In this document: piece after piece, positions 43,158 through 51,376 of the stretch
Layout: each line of letters opens with the position of its first letter
Numbering within the stretch: position 1 is the stretch's first letter
Origin: Shimia sediminis
Lineage (GTDB): Bacteria; Pseudomonadota; Alphaproteobacteria; Rhodobacterales; Rhodobacteraceae
Assembly: GCF_003990645.1 (NCBI RefSeq)
Contig: NZ_RYZK01000006.1
Location: 124,001-188,000, forward strand
Length of the DNA stretch: 64,000 nucleotides
Direction: 5' to 3'
Notes under the pieces: model-generated
What the model was told of the DNA's origin: nothing
Databases searched by the model: none
The model's input: the letters and a program-made list of their open reading frames with translations, nothing else
Made by a program: the position numbers and the translations under genes

Positions 43158-43447
43158 GGTTTTCTCCTCCCGGTTCCGGACGCGGCATGTTTCAGGTGTT
43201 GAAAGAGCGCCGCATGCTGGCAGCACTCGGGCGCCGCAGCGGACCGTGTGCATTGATGCCCCAGCCACTCCTGGCATTCATCGACGAAGTGACAAGAGCG
43301 GCAGCGCGTGACCAGATCGGCATAGTCCTTTTGTGACAGGTTGCCTTCGGCCATGGCCTCGCTGAGCGACACGCCCATGGCGCGGGCGACGCTGCGGGTC
43401 ATCCAGAAATGCCGGGCGGGATCGCCCAGAGGCACGACGTTGCTCAT
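43154..43447 (-). CDS. Small four-cysteine protein, DUF6455-type (array gene 3)
   Basis: This 97-residue protein carries PARHFWMTRSVARAMGVSLS, then CRSCHFVDECQEWL and APECC, giving C-x2-C-x5-C-x17-C with additional cysteines (HQC; ECC). The HFW-x-x-R segment is shared with array gene 2 (HFWLAQRMAQ). A tail of about 15 residues follows the last cysteine. Both ends overlap the neighbouring array genes by 4 bp (43154-43157 and 43444-43447). Confidence 0.8.
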   Translation of the reverse strand: MSNVVPLGDPARHFWMTRSVARAMGVSLSEAMAEGNLSQKDYADLVTRCRSCHFVDECQEWLGHQCTRSAAAPECCQHAALFQHLKHAASGTGRRKP

Positions 43448-43722
43448 GTCTCGATCTCCTCTAAAGCGGCCTTGAGGGCTGCAAATCTTTCGCTGTTACG
43501 GCAGGTGTCCGGGGCCTCGGTCACGGGCACGCCTGCGCGCAGGGCCAGAAACTTGCGGCAGCCGCTGGTCCAGTCGCAGCCGCGACATTCCTGAACCATG
43601 GCGGACCAGTCTTCCTGTGACAGCCGGGCACTGTCCATGGCGCGGACCAGATCGGTTTCGGTCAGCTGCGCCATGCGCTGTGCCAGCCAGAAATGCGCAT
43701 TCTGATCGCCAAGTGGTTTCAT
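43444..43722 (-). CDS. Small four-cysteine protein, DUF6455-type (array gene 2)
   Basis: From the ATG at 43720-43722 the 92-residue protein begins MKPLGDQNAHFWLAQRMAQL, then LSQEDWSAMVQECRGCDWTS, GCRKFLAL and APDTC: the motif C-x2-C-x5-C-x18-C. It closely parallels array gene 3 in its N-terminal half. A longer frame extends to 43839, but it overlaps array gene 1 on the same strand, so the shorter form is preferred. Confidence 0.8.
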   Translation of the reverse strand: MKPLGDQNAHFWLAQRMAQLTETDLVRAMDSARLSQEDWSAMVQECRGCDWTSGCRKFLALRAGVPVTEAPDTCRNSERFAALKAALEEIET

Positions 43723-43970
43723 CCATGCGCCTCTTGCAGGCGCTGAAGCAGCCGGGGGTTCGTGCAATGATCCGGGGGGGGCGCGGTCGCCACATCCGCA
43801 CGTTTCAGCCAGAGTGCACAGTCCTCGTGGCGGGCACATCCCTGACAGCGCATCACGGCTTCGACCGCCTCATCTATCGCGGGGCGTGCCGAGGGCTGGC
43901 GATGGCCTGCGCGTGCCCTCTTGCGATCCGGCTGGATCGGCTGGCGGCGGGTATCGGGGGTCATCGTCAT
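43719..43970 (-). CDS. Small four-cysteine protein, DUF6455-like (array gene 1)
   Basis: This is the first gene of the array. The 83-residue protein has a basic, Arg/Pro-rich N-terminus (QPDRKRARAGHRQPSARPA) in place of the HFW segment, then DEAVEAVMRCQGCARHEDCA and PPPDHC: motif C-x2-C-x5-C-x17-C. GGAG lies before the ATG at 43968-43970. An FNR-like box lies 66 bp upstream at 44030-44043. Confidence 0.75.
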   Translation of the reverse strand: MTMTPDTRRQPIQPDRKRARAGHRQPSARPAIDEAVEAVMRCQGCARHEDCALWLKRADVATAPPPDHCTNPRLLQRLQEAHG

Positions 43971-44029
43971 GGTTGGGCTCCGGTTCGCGGTCTGTGCGTG
44001 AACGCTATCATGCGCACACGAATCGCCCT

Positions 44030-44043
44030 TTGACCTGCATCAA
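44030..44043 (-). promoter_or_regulatory. FNR-like box upstream of the four-cysteine array
   Basis: TTGAC-CTGC-ATCAA matches nine of ten fixed positions of the FNR consensus TTGAT-N4-ATCAA. On the minus strand its centre is 66 bp before the array's first ATG. CATGAT/GATAGC sequences lie where the -10 element of a class II FNR promoter would be. Confidence 0.6.
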
Positions 44044-44050
44044 TCACGCC

Positions 44051-44407
44051 CTAGGCAGACAGCATCCCAATATAGGCCCGCACGCAATCCTGAACCCGGC
44101 GAAACCGATCTCCGCCCAATTTTGTCCCGCCATACCAACGGGTTACCACGACGATATGATCCTGCAAACCTTCGCGTTCCAACATGCGAAGAATGACCAT
44201 TCCTGCGCCACTCTCGCCGTCATCGCCCTTGAGAGGCGTGCCGTCAGAGAGCAAAACCGCCCAGGTATTGTGCGTTGCCTTGGCGAACTTCTTGTCGCGT
44301 TTGAGGGTCTTGAGGAATGAGTCGGCAGCCTTGCGATCTGTCACCGGACCACCCGACACGGCGTATTTTGACCCCCGGTCGGTGACCACGTTTGTCAGCT
44401 GCAGCAT
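44051..44407 (-). CDS. YigZ/IMPACT-family protein
   Basis: The 118-residue protein is the N-terminal UPF0029/IMPACT domain alone. It shows THNTWAVLL, the signature GDDGESGAGMVILRMLE and VVVTRWYGGTKLGGDRFRRV. Typical bacterial YigZ has about 200 residues with a second domain, so this is a short form. The family's eukaryotic members regulate translation through Gcn1/Gcn2; the bacterial role is unknown. The stop codon is 8 bp from the FNR-like box that belongs to the downstream array, and the M48 gene is 5 bp upstream on the same strand. Confidence 0.88.
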   Translation of the reverse strand: MLQLTNVVTDRGSKYAVSGGPVTDRKAADSFLKTLKRDKKFAKATHNTWAVLLSDGTPLKGDDGESGAGMVILRMLEREGLQDHIVVVTRWYGGTKLGGDRFRRVQDCVRAYIGMLSA

Positions 44408-44412
44408 CGGCG

Positions 44413-45126
44413 TCAGAGGCCCGCTGCGGTTTGTTTGACAATCGCGATGCGCTGCGTGTTAGGAGGGTGGGTGCCGAGGAACTGATTGCCGGGATCGGGA
44501 ATGCGGGTGAAGTACTCGGCCCCCCGCACCGGGTTATAGCCTGAACGGTGGGTAATAACGGTGCCGAGACGGTCGGCCTCAAGCTCGTGGTTTTTGGAAT
44601 AGGCGCGCGCTCCTATACTTCCGCCCACTCCTGCTGCCAGATCAACGATTGAGGCATCAAGACCAACTGCGGAAGCAAGCAACCCACCGACTGCCTGGCC
44701 GATAAGGGCATTGCTTTGCTGGCGGGAAATGTGAAGCATAATATGATGCGCCGCCTCGTGGCCCATAATGAAGGCCAGCTCATCATTGTTGTGTACATCC
44801 GACACCAGCGCGGCGTTGAAGGTGATCGTCGGCTGTCCGCTCTCTGTTAGCGACTGATAGGCGTTTGCTGGCGCGTTCCGGTCCGGGTGCACCTGGATCA
44901 GGAAGTCACAGTTCATGCCTTGGGTGCGGGCGCGACACTCGCGTTCGGCCACGGGCTCCATCCGGGCCTTGATCGGGGCGAGCCGGGTATTGGCCTGCGA
45001 CACGCTGAGGCGCGACACGGTTTCCGTCTGGGGCGCGGATTGCGGTGACGGGCTGGTGGTGGTGGACACACAGCCAGCAAGCAAAAGGGTTGTGACAGTC
45101 AGGGTCAGAGCAAAGGCACGGTGCAT
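44413..45126 (-). CDS. M48-family zinc metalloprotease, lipoprotein
   Basis: The 237-residue protein has a lipoprotein signal (MHRAFALTLTVTTLLLAGC, lipobox LAGC). The M48 peptidase core follows: HEAAH gives the HExxH-type zinc motif, and ELEAD carries the third ligand. THPPNTQRI near the C-terminus is the usual M48 tail. Such outer-membrane or periplasmic proteases resemble LoiP/YcaL-type enzymes that degrade misfolded envelope proteins. The chosen start at 45126 begins the signal; the upstream in-frame ATG at 45162 is less likely. Confidence 0.92.
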   Translation of the reverse strand: MHRAFALTLTVTTLLLAGCVSTTTSPSPQSAPQTETVSRLSVSQANTRLAPIKARMEPVAERECRARTQGMNCDFLIQVHPDRNAPANAYQSLTESGQPTITFNAALVSDVHNNDELAFIMGHEAAHHIMLHISRQQSNALIGQAVGGLLASAVGLDASIVDLAAGVGGSIGARAYSKNHELEADRLGTVITHRSGYNPVRGAEYFTRIPDPGNQFLGTHPPNTQRIAIVKQTAAGL

Positions 45127-45235
45127 GGCGAACTCATCAACGGGGTGAAGCACGGGGTCCAAACCTAGGGTCTGCGCGCCGAGAGTCCAGCCCCTTAGGA
45201 CTTGCGCCCGCCAGAAGAGCGGTTAGGCTGGGCAC

Positions 45236-45490
45236 ATGTTCAGCATCGAGCACGAATTTGACGCCACCGTGGTAACCCTTGTGGATGAAGGCAGTGTCAG
45301 CCTGACCGAGGATGTCACCATCAACATGTTCGAAGACTGCGTGACGGTCGAGCAATTCGACCCGCGCACCGACACGGTCTCCAAGATCACCCTGTCGATC
45401 CACCAGGTGCAGGAGCTGGCCGCGGCGCTGGATCTGCCGGAGGGGGTTTACAAATTGCAGCTGGATGGCGACGGAGATGGCACCGCCTGA
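45236..45490 (+). CDS. Conserved-looking hypothetical protein, 84 aa
   Basis: The acidic protein (MFSIEHEFDATVVTLVDEGS) contains alternating strands and a helix, QVQELAAALDLPEG, and ends in an Asp/Gly-rich tail. It resembles short proteins seen in Rhodobacteraceae but has no family name I recognise. It diverges from the M48 gene by about 110 bp. Coding appearance and position support a real gene. Confidence 0.55.
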   Translation: MFSIEHEFDATVVTLVDEGSVSLTEDVTINMFEDCVTVEQFDPRTDTVSKITLSIHQVQELAAALDLPEGVYKLQLDGDGDGTA

Positions 45491-45617
45491 ACCGGGTGCC
45501 AGATGCAAATAAGGGTGTCTCAGCGGGCAGGCCAGTGCGCAAAAGCACTGGGCCGACGCGCTGGCGCAATATGGCGTGGGCTGCCCCGACAATCGCTACG
45601 CGCCCTAGGTTGCTGTT

Positions 45618-45869
45618 TCATCCATCCACCCGAAAGACCTTATCCCGCGCGGTCTGTCCCCGGATCAGGGTCAGGCGGGATTTTGCAATGCCCAGCGCCT
45701 TTGCCAGCAGTTTCTGCACGGCGGCATTGGCTTTGCCGCCTTCGGGCGCGGTGGTGACGTAGACGCGGATCTGGTCCTTTTCGATCCTGATCGCCGTGCG
45801 CGAGGCTTTGGGTGTGACGCGGACAGCGATTTCGGTGCCGGGGGTGGCCAGATGTGCAAGGTCGGTCAT
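45618..45869 (-). CDS. DUF167 (YggU-family) protein
   Basis: The 83-residue protein fits the DUF167/YggU family of small alpha/beta proteins: IAVRVTPKASRTAI, then IRVYVTTAPEGGKANAAVQ (the glycine-rich signature) and RLTLIRGQTARDKVF. Function is unknown; members are widespread in bacteria and archaea. It lies just upstream, on the same strand, of the DUF3604 gene's 3' region, separated by palindromic repeat copy 4. Confidence 0.9.
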   Translation of the reverse strand: MTDLAHLATPGTEIAVRVTPKASRTAIRIEKDQIRVYVTTAPEGGKANAAVQKLLAKALGIAKSRLTLIRGQTARDKVFRVDG

Positions 45870-45885
45870 GGGGCCTCGGGCAAAG

Positions 45886-45913
45886 GTAGGTCGGACAAGA
45901 TTGTCCGACCTAC
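45886..45913. repeat. Palindromic repeat GGTCGGACA family, copy 4
   Basis: GTAGGTCGGACAA-GA-TTGTCCGACCTAC has perfect 13-bp arms and is the exact reverse complement of copy 3 (41385-41412). It lies between the DUF167 gene start and the DUF3604 gene stop. Confidence 0.85.
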
Positions 45914-45932
45914 GGGTCGTTCTGTCCAGACC

Positions 45933-47852
45933 TTAGGGCGTGTACCAGATGGCCGAGGTATAGGCGCGTTCCTGATGGGTCAGCCTGGCCTCTTCGGGAA
46001 TATCCACGCCAAAGCGCAGCTTGTCATAGACCACCCAGCGCGGGGTCGGGATCTCGATCACGCGAGCATAGTAGAAGGCATTTTCGCTGGCATCAAAATC
46101 GGGGTCGCTCCAGACCGTTGCCAGTTCCGGCGCGCCGATGGTGTTGGTGTAGCTGGCCGCCTCGAGGTCGACGGTGCTGCCGACATCCGGAACCTTGCCG
46201 GAGGCATCGGCCATCCGATCATCCGACCACGCCACGTCATAGACCTTTTCGTGCAGGTCGCCCTCCGCGTCGATCCAGCCCTTGATGATCTGGATGCGAT
46301 CAAGATTGGCGCCGATGGGATCACGCAGGGCATAAACCATGAAGGTCGGCGCAAGAGCGCCCTCGGGAGCGCGCCGCATGTCGCCGCCCATGGGCACGCC
46401 ACGTTCGTAGCCGGCAAAGGCAGGCTGGCGACCACGCAGGTCGTTCTCGGTGTAATCCCAGCCGCCAAAGAAGCGCACGCTCATGCGCGGGCCGGTGGTG
46501 GCATAGGTTTCGCGTCGTGCCATGGCATCCCAGAGCGACTTGCGGGTGTTTTCCTCGGCCCAGACGCCGGTGTAGCCCGAGGCCACCAGCTCGTAGCCTT
46601 CGAACGCGCCCTGGTCGGTCTTGGTAAAGGGATGGGACATGCGGGTCGGTGAGGGTTCGGCATTGGTTGCCTTGCCGAAGTAATTGTCGCTATCCGCCGT
46701 GGCCAGCGAGGTATGGCTGTCGGTCGCGCCGGTCGCGCCGAACTTGTAGGGGTTCACCCCCAGTTTGCGTTCCAGGGCCAGCCCCTGTTTCAGGGCTTCG
46801 CGGGCATACTCGCCTTTCAGCATATCTGTGGTTTTGGCCTGGGACAGATCAAGGTTGCCCGCATCCCAGGTTTCATAGTCGGCAAAGTCATCCTCGGGGC
46901 TGAGATAGGGGTGGGCCTCGCCGTCGCCCTTGATCTGGGTGAACTCGTAGAGCGGTTCCCATTTTGCGCGCAGGCGGACGTAGTTTTCATCTATCGGCGC
47001 GCCGGTGAACCGGGTTTCGGTCGGGAACATGATGCCGTTGGACAGATTGCCGTTATGGGCCAGCGCCAATGCCTTGCCGCCGGTCTTGTCCTCGTACATC
47101 TCAAGCCACTTGTAGAGATCAAGCGGGTCGTTGGACCCGATCGGCGGCGCGGTGATCATCGGTTCAACCATCAGCGCCTTGTCCCCATTGTCGCGCAGGA
47201 TAACGTTGCGGTGCAGGTTGTTGCCTGCCGCAAGCGACGTCCATTCATAGCCGATCAGCGCCGTGAAGACGCCCGGTTGATTGTATTCCTCAGCCTTTTC
47301 CACAGCGGTTTCCCAGACCGAGGCAAAGATCGGAGAGCCCGGTGAATACTGCGCCATCAGTTCGGGGTCGATGGTGCCTTGCGAGAAGTTGGTGATCAGG
47401 TCGAGCGCAGCCGCCGCGCTGGCCTCGCCGCCCTCGGCCAGACCCCGGGCCCAGCGGCGGGATTGTTCAAAGGCCATGATGTTCTGTTTCTGATCCACCA
47501 TGTCAAAGATCATGCCCATGCCGTCGGAATGGTCGGTCAGAACCATCCAATCGAGCGGGCGGGACAGTTTCACAGGTTGCCCGGAGGCGGCCGTGACCTC
47601 TTCGCCGCGCGCGAACCGGTAGGCGGTGTCGTGGCCTGTGGTGTTGCCAAAGAGGCCCGCGTCGACCGAGTACCCGGTGTGCAGGTGGGTGTCGCCCCAG
47701 AGAACCCGGGACGGAAATCCGCGTTGGGCATAAGGCGAATAGGCTTTGCCCGGGTAAAGACCGCTGAGCGAGTCCTTGGAGGGCACAAATTGGGCGGCGG
47801 CAGGAAGCGCCGTGGAGGTCAGCAATGCAGCAATGAAAAAGGACCGAAACAT
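45933..47852 (-). CDS. DUF3604 domain-containing protein
   Basis: The 639-residue protein has a signal peptide ([20 protein letters not shown]), then the DUF3604 domain, a PHP-like metal-dependent fold. Candidate metal-site motifs are [11 protein letters not shown] (H-x-H), [22 protein letters not shown] and GATDSHTS. The C-terminal third ([35 protein letters not shown]) is the usual tail. Members are periplasmic in marine bacteria; the substrate is unknown, with phosphoester or polysaccharide hydrolysis among guesses. The shorter start at 47852 is chosen because the signal begins there. Confidence 0.88.
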   Translation of the reverse strand: MFRSFFIAALLTSTALPAAAQFVPSKDSLSGLYPGKAYSPYAQRGFPSRVLWGDTHLHTGYSVDAGLFGNTTGHDTAYRFARGEEVTAASGQPVKLSRPLDWMVLTDHSDGMGMIFDMVDQKQNIMAFEQSRRWARGLAEGGEASAAAALDLITNFSQGTIDPELMAQYSPGSPIFASVWETAVEKAEEYNQPGVFTALIGYEWTSLAAGNNLHRNVILRDNGDKALMVEPMITAPPIGSNDPLDLYKWLEMYEDKTGGKALALAHNGNLSNGIMFPTETRFTGAPIDENYVRLRAKWEPLYEFTQIKGDGEAHPYLSPEDDFADYETWDAGNLDLSQAKTTDMLKGEYAREALKQGLALERKLGVNPYKFGATGATDSHTSLATADSDNYFGKATNAEPSPTRMSHPFTKTDQGAFEGYELVASGYTGVWAEENTRKSLWDAMARRETYATTGPRMSVRFFGGWDYTENDLRGRQPAFAGYERGVPMGGDMRRAPEGALAPTFMVYALRDPIGANLDRIQIIKGWIDAEGDLHEKVYDVAWSDDRMADASGKVPDVGSTVDLEAASYTNTIGAPELATVWSDPDFDASENAFYYARVIEIPTPRWVVYDKLRFGVDIPEEARLTHQERAYTSAIWYTP

Positions 47853-47934
47853 CTCGTAATCTCCCCGATGGTTTCTGGCGCAAAGGATAACGCGAGACTG
47901 GCGCAAGGGAAGTGCGTTGGTGGCGCCGGCATGC

Positions 47935-48006
47935 AATCGGCGGAAAAGGCCGGATCCTCTTGCCGGGGTCGGCGCCTTCGGCGAGAGTATTTTTGGCAAT
48001 ACGAAG
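47935..48006 (-). repeat. AT-core/GC-hairpin intergenic repeat, copy B
   Basis: The core at 47985-48006 is the exact reverse complement of 16156-16177. It is followed on the minus strand by GC-rich palindromic sequence (CTCGCCGAAGGCGCC). It lies in the divergent DUF3604-deacetylase region, 16 bp before the plus-strand ATG. Confidence 0.65.
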
Positions 48007-48022
48007 AATGGGGGCCTGAGGA

Positions 48023-49144
48023 ATGGCGACGGGGTTTTTCTGGGATGAGCGGTGCTTTTGGCATTCGGGCGGGAATTATGCGCTGACCTTGCCGGTGGGG
48101 GATTATGTGCAGCCCCTGGCAGCGGGGGGATTGCCGGAGAGCCCCGAGACCAAGCGGCGGCTGAAGAACCTGTTGGATGTGAGCGGGTTGGCGGCAGAGC
48201 TGGACATGCGGTCTGCGCCGGAAGCGACCCGCGAGGATCTGGCGCGGGTGCATCCCGGTGAGTACCTCGACCGGTTCAAGGCGATGTCGGATGCGGGCGG
48301 CGGAGAGCTGGGTCTGCGCACACCCTTTGGCAAGGGCGGCTATGAGGCGGCAGCCCTGTCGGCGGGGCTGGCCAAGGAGGCGGTGCGCGCGGTGCTGGCC
48401 GGTGAGATGCAAAACGCCTATGCCCTGTCGCGGCCTCCGGGGCATCATTGCCTGCCGGACTGGCCCAACGGGTTCTGCCTGCTCAACAACATTGCCGTGG
48501 CGATTGAAGCGGCGCTGGCGGCGGGCACGGCGCAAAAAATCGCCGTGATCGACTGGGACGTGCATCACGGCAACGGCACCGAGGCGGTGTTTTATGGGCG
48601 CGATGACGTTCTGACGATCTCGGTGCACCAGGACCGCAACTATCCGCTGGACACCGGCGGAGTCGCGGATCGTGGCGAAGGGGCCGGGATGGGGTACAAC
48701 ATCAATGTGCCGTTGCCGCCGGGCGTCGGGCATACCGGCTATATCGAGGTGATGGACCGGATCGTGGCGCCCGCGCTGGAACGGTTTGCGCCGGATCTGA
48801 TCATCGTCGCCTGTGGGTTTGATGCTTCGGCCTTTGATCCCCTCGCGCGGATGCTGGCCAGCGCCGAGACCTTTCGGGTGATGACGCGGCAGGTGATGCA
48901 GGCGGCCGAAGCCCTGTGTGGTGGCCGGCTGGTTCTGGTGCACGAGGGGGGCTATTCCGAAGCCTATGTGCCGTTTTGCGGCCATGCGGTGATGGAAGAA
49001 CTGTCGGGCAGTGCCGTGCATGTGCCAGACCCTATGGCGGAGACCCTTGCCATCCGGCAGCCGGACGCGCGCTATGATGCCTTTGTCAGCGGGTTGATCG
49101 GTGAAATGGCGGAAATCTTTGCGAAATCGCCCGAGGGCGGTTGA
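48023..49144 (+). CDS. Histone deacetylase-family amidohydrolase
   Basis: The 373-residue protein is a class II-like arginase/deacetylase. It shows [20 protein letters not shown], the zinc motif [36 protein letters not shown] and [14 protein letters not shown]. The HH pair and Asp/His/Asp zinc ligands are all present, so it should be active. Bacterial relatives deacetylate polyamines, acetoin-type metabolites or acylated amides rather than histones. It diverges from the DUF3604 gene over a repeat-bearing 170-bp region. Confidence 0.92.
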   Translation: MATGFFWDERCFWHSGGNYALTLPVGDYVQPLAAGGLPESPETKRRLKNLLDVSGLAAELDMRSAPEATREDLARVHPGEYLDRFKAMSDAGGGELGLRTPFGKGGYEAAALSAGLAKEAVRAVLAGEMQNAYALSRPPGHHCLPDWPNGFCLLNNIAVAIEAALAAGTAQKIAVIDWDVHHGNGTEAVFYGRDDVLTISVHQDRNYPLDTGGVADRGEGAGMGYNINVPLPPGVGHTGYIEVMDRIVAPALERFAPDLIIVACGFDASAFDPLARMLASAETFRVMTRQVMQAAEALCGGRLVLVHEGGYSEAYVPFCGHAVMEELSGSAVHVPDPMAETLAIRQPDARYDAFVSGLIGEMAEIFAKSPEGG

Positions 49145-49199
49145 AACTGGCCCGGCAATGGCCGACATCACTCGAGACACGAAACGGACGGAGCCTGAT

Positions 49200-49781
49200 A
49201 TGCCCGAGGCCAATACTGCCGCGCTGGAGTTTTTGCTGAGCCGACGCTCGCGCCCGGCCAAGACGCTGACCACACCGGTGCCCACCCACGAAGAGCTGGA
49301 GCCGATCCTGCGGGCGGGTTTGCGCGCGCCCGATCATGGCAAGCTGGAGCCGTGGCGGCTGATCGTACTGGAGGGCCGCGCGGTGATGGATCGTCTGGCC
49401 GATCTGGCGCAGGTGCGCGGAGAAGCGCTGGACCTGGACGCCGAAAAGATCACCAAGGGGCGCAGCCAGTTCGACATGGGCAATCTTGCCGTTGTGGTGG
49501 TCGAAAGCCCGGTGATCGCCGAGAAGGTGCCGGAGATCGAGCAGAGCTATTCGGCGGGTGCTGTGTGCCTGCAATTGCTGAATGCTGCCCTGGCGGCGGG
49601 TTGGGGTGCCAACTGGCTGAGCGGCTGGCCGAGCCATGACCGCGGGTTCCTGAGCGACGGGTTGAAACTCAGCCCCCGCGAACGCGTTGCGGGGATCATC
49701 CATATCGGCACCGAAAAGGCCGCGCCCCCCGAACGCCCGCGCCCTGAGATGGAGAAAAAGGTCACATGGGTATCGCGCTGA
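49200..49781 (+). CDS. Nitroreductase-family protein
   Basis: The 193-residue protein has the nitroreductase FMN-binding pattern: FLLSRRSRPAKTL near the N-terminus, ILRAGLRAPDHGKLEPWRLI, and AAGWGANWLSGWPSH then GIIHIGTEKAAPPERPRP. It resembles the YdjA-type subgroup, which uses a dimeric FMN fold; the physiological electron acceptor is not known. It starts at ATG 49200, 55 bp after the deacetylase gene, and overlaps the next gene by 16 bp. Confidence 0.9.
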   Translation: MPEANTAALEFLLSRRSRPAKTLTTPVPTHEELEPILRAGLRAPDHGKLEPWRLIVLEGRAVMDRLADLAQVRGEALDLDAEKITKGRSQFDMGNLAVVVVESPVIAEKVPEIEQSYSAGAVCLQLLNAALAAGWGANWLSGWPSHDRGFLSDGLKLSPRERVAGIIHIGTEKAAPPERPRPEMEKKVTWVSR

Positions 49782-50497
49782 TCCTGCAATCGTTTTTCAA
49801 GGCCATCGGCCAGCTGGGCGACCGCCGGTTTCGCCGGGTGCTGTGGATCGGCATCGGGTTGACCTTTGCCCTTTTGGTGGCGGCCTACGCGGGGCTGTTG
49901 TGGATCATCGACATCCTGGTCGGCCCCGAGGCCTATATCCCGGTGCTAGGGGAAGTGACCTGGCTGAACGACCTTTTGGGGGTGTCGAGTTTCATCTTCA
50001 TGATGGTCTTGTCGGTGTTCCTGATGGTGCCCGTAGCCTCGGCCATCACCTCGATGTTTCTGGATGATGTGGCGCAGGCGGTCGAGGACCGGCATTATCC
50101 GCATCTGCCCGAGGTGCCGCGCGTGCCGTTCTCGGACGCCCTGCGCGACACGCTGGGCTTTCTGGGGGTGTTGATCGGCGCCAACCTGTTGGCGTTCATC
50201 ATCTACGCATTTTTGCCGATGTTCTCGCTGTTCATCTTTTGGGGGCTGAACGGTTTCCTGCTGGGGCGCGAGTATTTCCAGCTGGCGGCGATGCGGCGGA
50301 TCGGGCGCGAAGGCGCACGTGCGTTGCGCAAACGCCATGGCGGCACGATCTGGATCGCCGGGATCCTGATGGCGATGCCGCTGTCAGTGCCGCTGGTGAA
50401 CCTGTTGGTGCCGATTCTGGGTGCTGCGACCTTTACCCATCTGTTTCACCAGATACAGGCGGCAGACGGTCCATCCAGTCGAAATCCCGCACGGTGA
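49766..50497 (+). CDS. EI24-domain (CysZ-like) membrane protein
   Basis: The 243-residue protein has about six predicted helices and the EI24 marks ALILQSFFKAIGQL, FLDDVAQAVEDRHYP and FLLGREYFQLAAMRRIGRE. CysZ, the best-known relative, imports sulfate; many bacterial members are unassigned. The start overlaps the nitroreductase gene by 16 bp. The last 65 bp overlap, antisense, the 3' end of the convergent DUF1467 gene. A TauC-like permease gene is far away at 63.7 kb, so no link to sulfur uptake is implied. Confidence 0.88.
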   Translation: MGIALILQSFFKAIGQLGDRRFRRVLWIGIGLTFALLVAAYAGLLWIIDILVGPEAYIPVLGEVTWLNDLLGVSSFIFMMVLSVFLMVPVASAITSMFLDDVAQAVEDRHYPHLPEVPRVPFSDALRDTLGFLGVLIGANLLAFIIYAFLPMFSLFIFWGLNGFLLGREYFQLAAMRRIGREGARALRKRHGGTIWIAGILMAMPLSVPLVNLLVPILGAATFTHLFHQIQAADGPSSRNPAR

Positions 50498-50723
50498 TGA
50501 TCTCGTAAGTGATGATCCACCACAGGATCACCCACATCACGGCGGCCAGCGCAAAGGTGATCTTGGCCTTTTTCCTGAGGTTGTGATTGTGCGGCGCCCC
50601 CGCATGGGTGCCGGGCACGACCTCGCCCACATCGCCCTGGGTCTGCAGGCGGATGGGGATGACGATCAGAAAGGTCAGGAACCACAGAACGGCATAAAGC
50701 ACGATGGCAGAGGTGATCGACAT
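50433..50723 (-). CDS. DUF1467 family membrane protein
   Basis: The 96-residue protein has two helices: ITSAIVLYAVLWFLTFLIVI and KITFALAAVMWVILWWIIT. The loop between carries LQTQGDVGEVVPGTHAGAP, the DUF1467 signature. Function is unknown. In Rhodobacteraceae this gene commonly follows the methylmalonyl-CoA epimerase gene, as here (mce ends 80 bp upstream), though a terminator lies between them. The start at 50723 is the MSITSA codon. Its 3' end overlaps the EI24 gene by 65 bp. Confidence 0.85.
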   Translation of the reverse strand: MSITSAIVLYAVLWFLTFLIVIPIRLQTQGDVGEVVPGTHAGAPHNHNLRKKAKITFALAAVMWVILWWIITYEIITVRDFDWMDRLPPVSGETDG

Positions 50724-50756
50724 GTGTGGTCTCCGAAAGCGAGTGGGCAAAAGAAA

Positions 50757-50787
50757 AGCGCGGGCCGGAGATTACCCTGCCCGCGCT
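50757..50787 (-). terminator. Rho-independent terminator after mce
   Basis: On the minus strand AGCGCGGGC and GCCCGCGCT enclose 13 bases and are followed by TTTCTTTTG. It lies between mce and the DUF1467 gene, so only part of the transcripts would reach the latter. Confidence 0.8.
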
Positions 50788-50803
50788 GGTATGGGAATAT
50801 GGC

Positions 50804-51208
50804 TCAGACCTGTTCCAGTTCAACCAGACAGCCGTTGAAATCCTTGGGGTGCAGGAACAGCACCGGCTTGCCGTGGGCGCCGATCTTGGGTTCGCCCGTG
50901 CCCAGCACACGGGCGCCGGTTTCCTGCAGGTGATCGCGCGCGGCGATGATGTCGTCGACCTCGTAGCAGACATGGTGGATGCCGCCCGAGGGATTCTTGT
51001 CGAGAAAGCCCTGAATCGGGCTGTTGTCGCCCAGCGGATAGAGCAGTTCGATCTTGGTGTTGGGCAGTTCGATGAACACCACGGTGACGCCGTGATCGGG
51101 TTCATCCTGAGGCGCGCCGACCTTGGCGCCCAGGGCGTTTGCATATTGCGCCGAGGCGGCTTTCAGGTCGGGCACGGCAATGGCCACGTGATTGAGACGT
51201 CCGATCAT
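50804..51208 (-). CDS. mce: Methylmalonyl-CoA epimerase
   Basis: The 134-residue glyoxalase-fold protein interconverts (R)- and (S)-methylmalonyl-CoA in propionyl-CoA use. Its vicinal-oxygen-chelate motifs are RLNHVAIAVPDLKAA (metal His), VVFIELPNTKIELLYPLGD (metal Glu), GGIHHVCYEVDD (metal His) and VLFLHPKDFNGCLVELEQ (catalytic Glu). It works with methylmalonyl-CoA mutase and MeaB; meaB is at 19686, while the mutase is not in the window. Confidence 0.95.
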   Translation of the reverse strand: MIGRLNHVAIAVPDLKAASAQYANALGAKVGAPQDEPDHGVTVVFIELPNTKIELLYPLGDNSPIQGFLDKNPSGGIHHVCYEVDDIIAARDHLQETGARVLGTGEPKIGAHGKPVLFLHPKDFNGCLVELEQV

Positions 51209-51376
51209 GTCCTGTCCTTTCGGGTTTCCTGAGGGTTGCGCCGGTTATGGGGGAGCGTTGCGGGTGATGCAAGCGACAGGGGGTCGCGCCGGTTTTTGAC
51301 GCGGCGGCGGGTGGTTTTAACCTCTTGTTCACCATCCCTGCCCTAGCCTTGGGCAACGCTGCCAAAGGAGACGACC

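Noticed and set aside
39601-45913. Possible CRISPR array from repeated GGTCGGACA palindromes
   Set aside because: Copies are hundreds to thousands of bases apart, separated by genes, in both orientations, and no cas gene is present.
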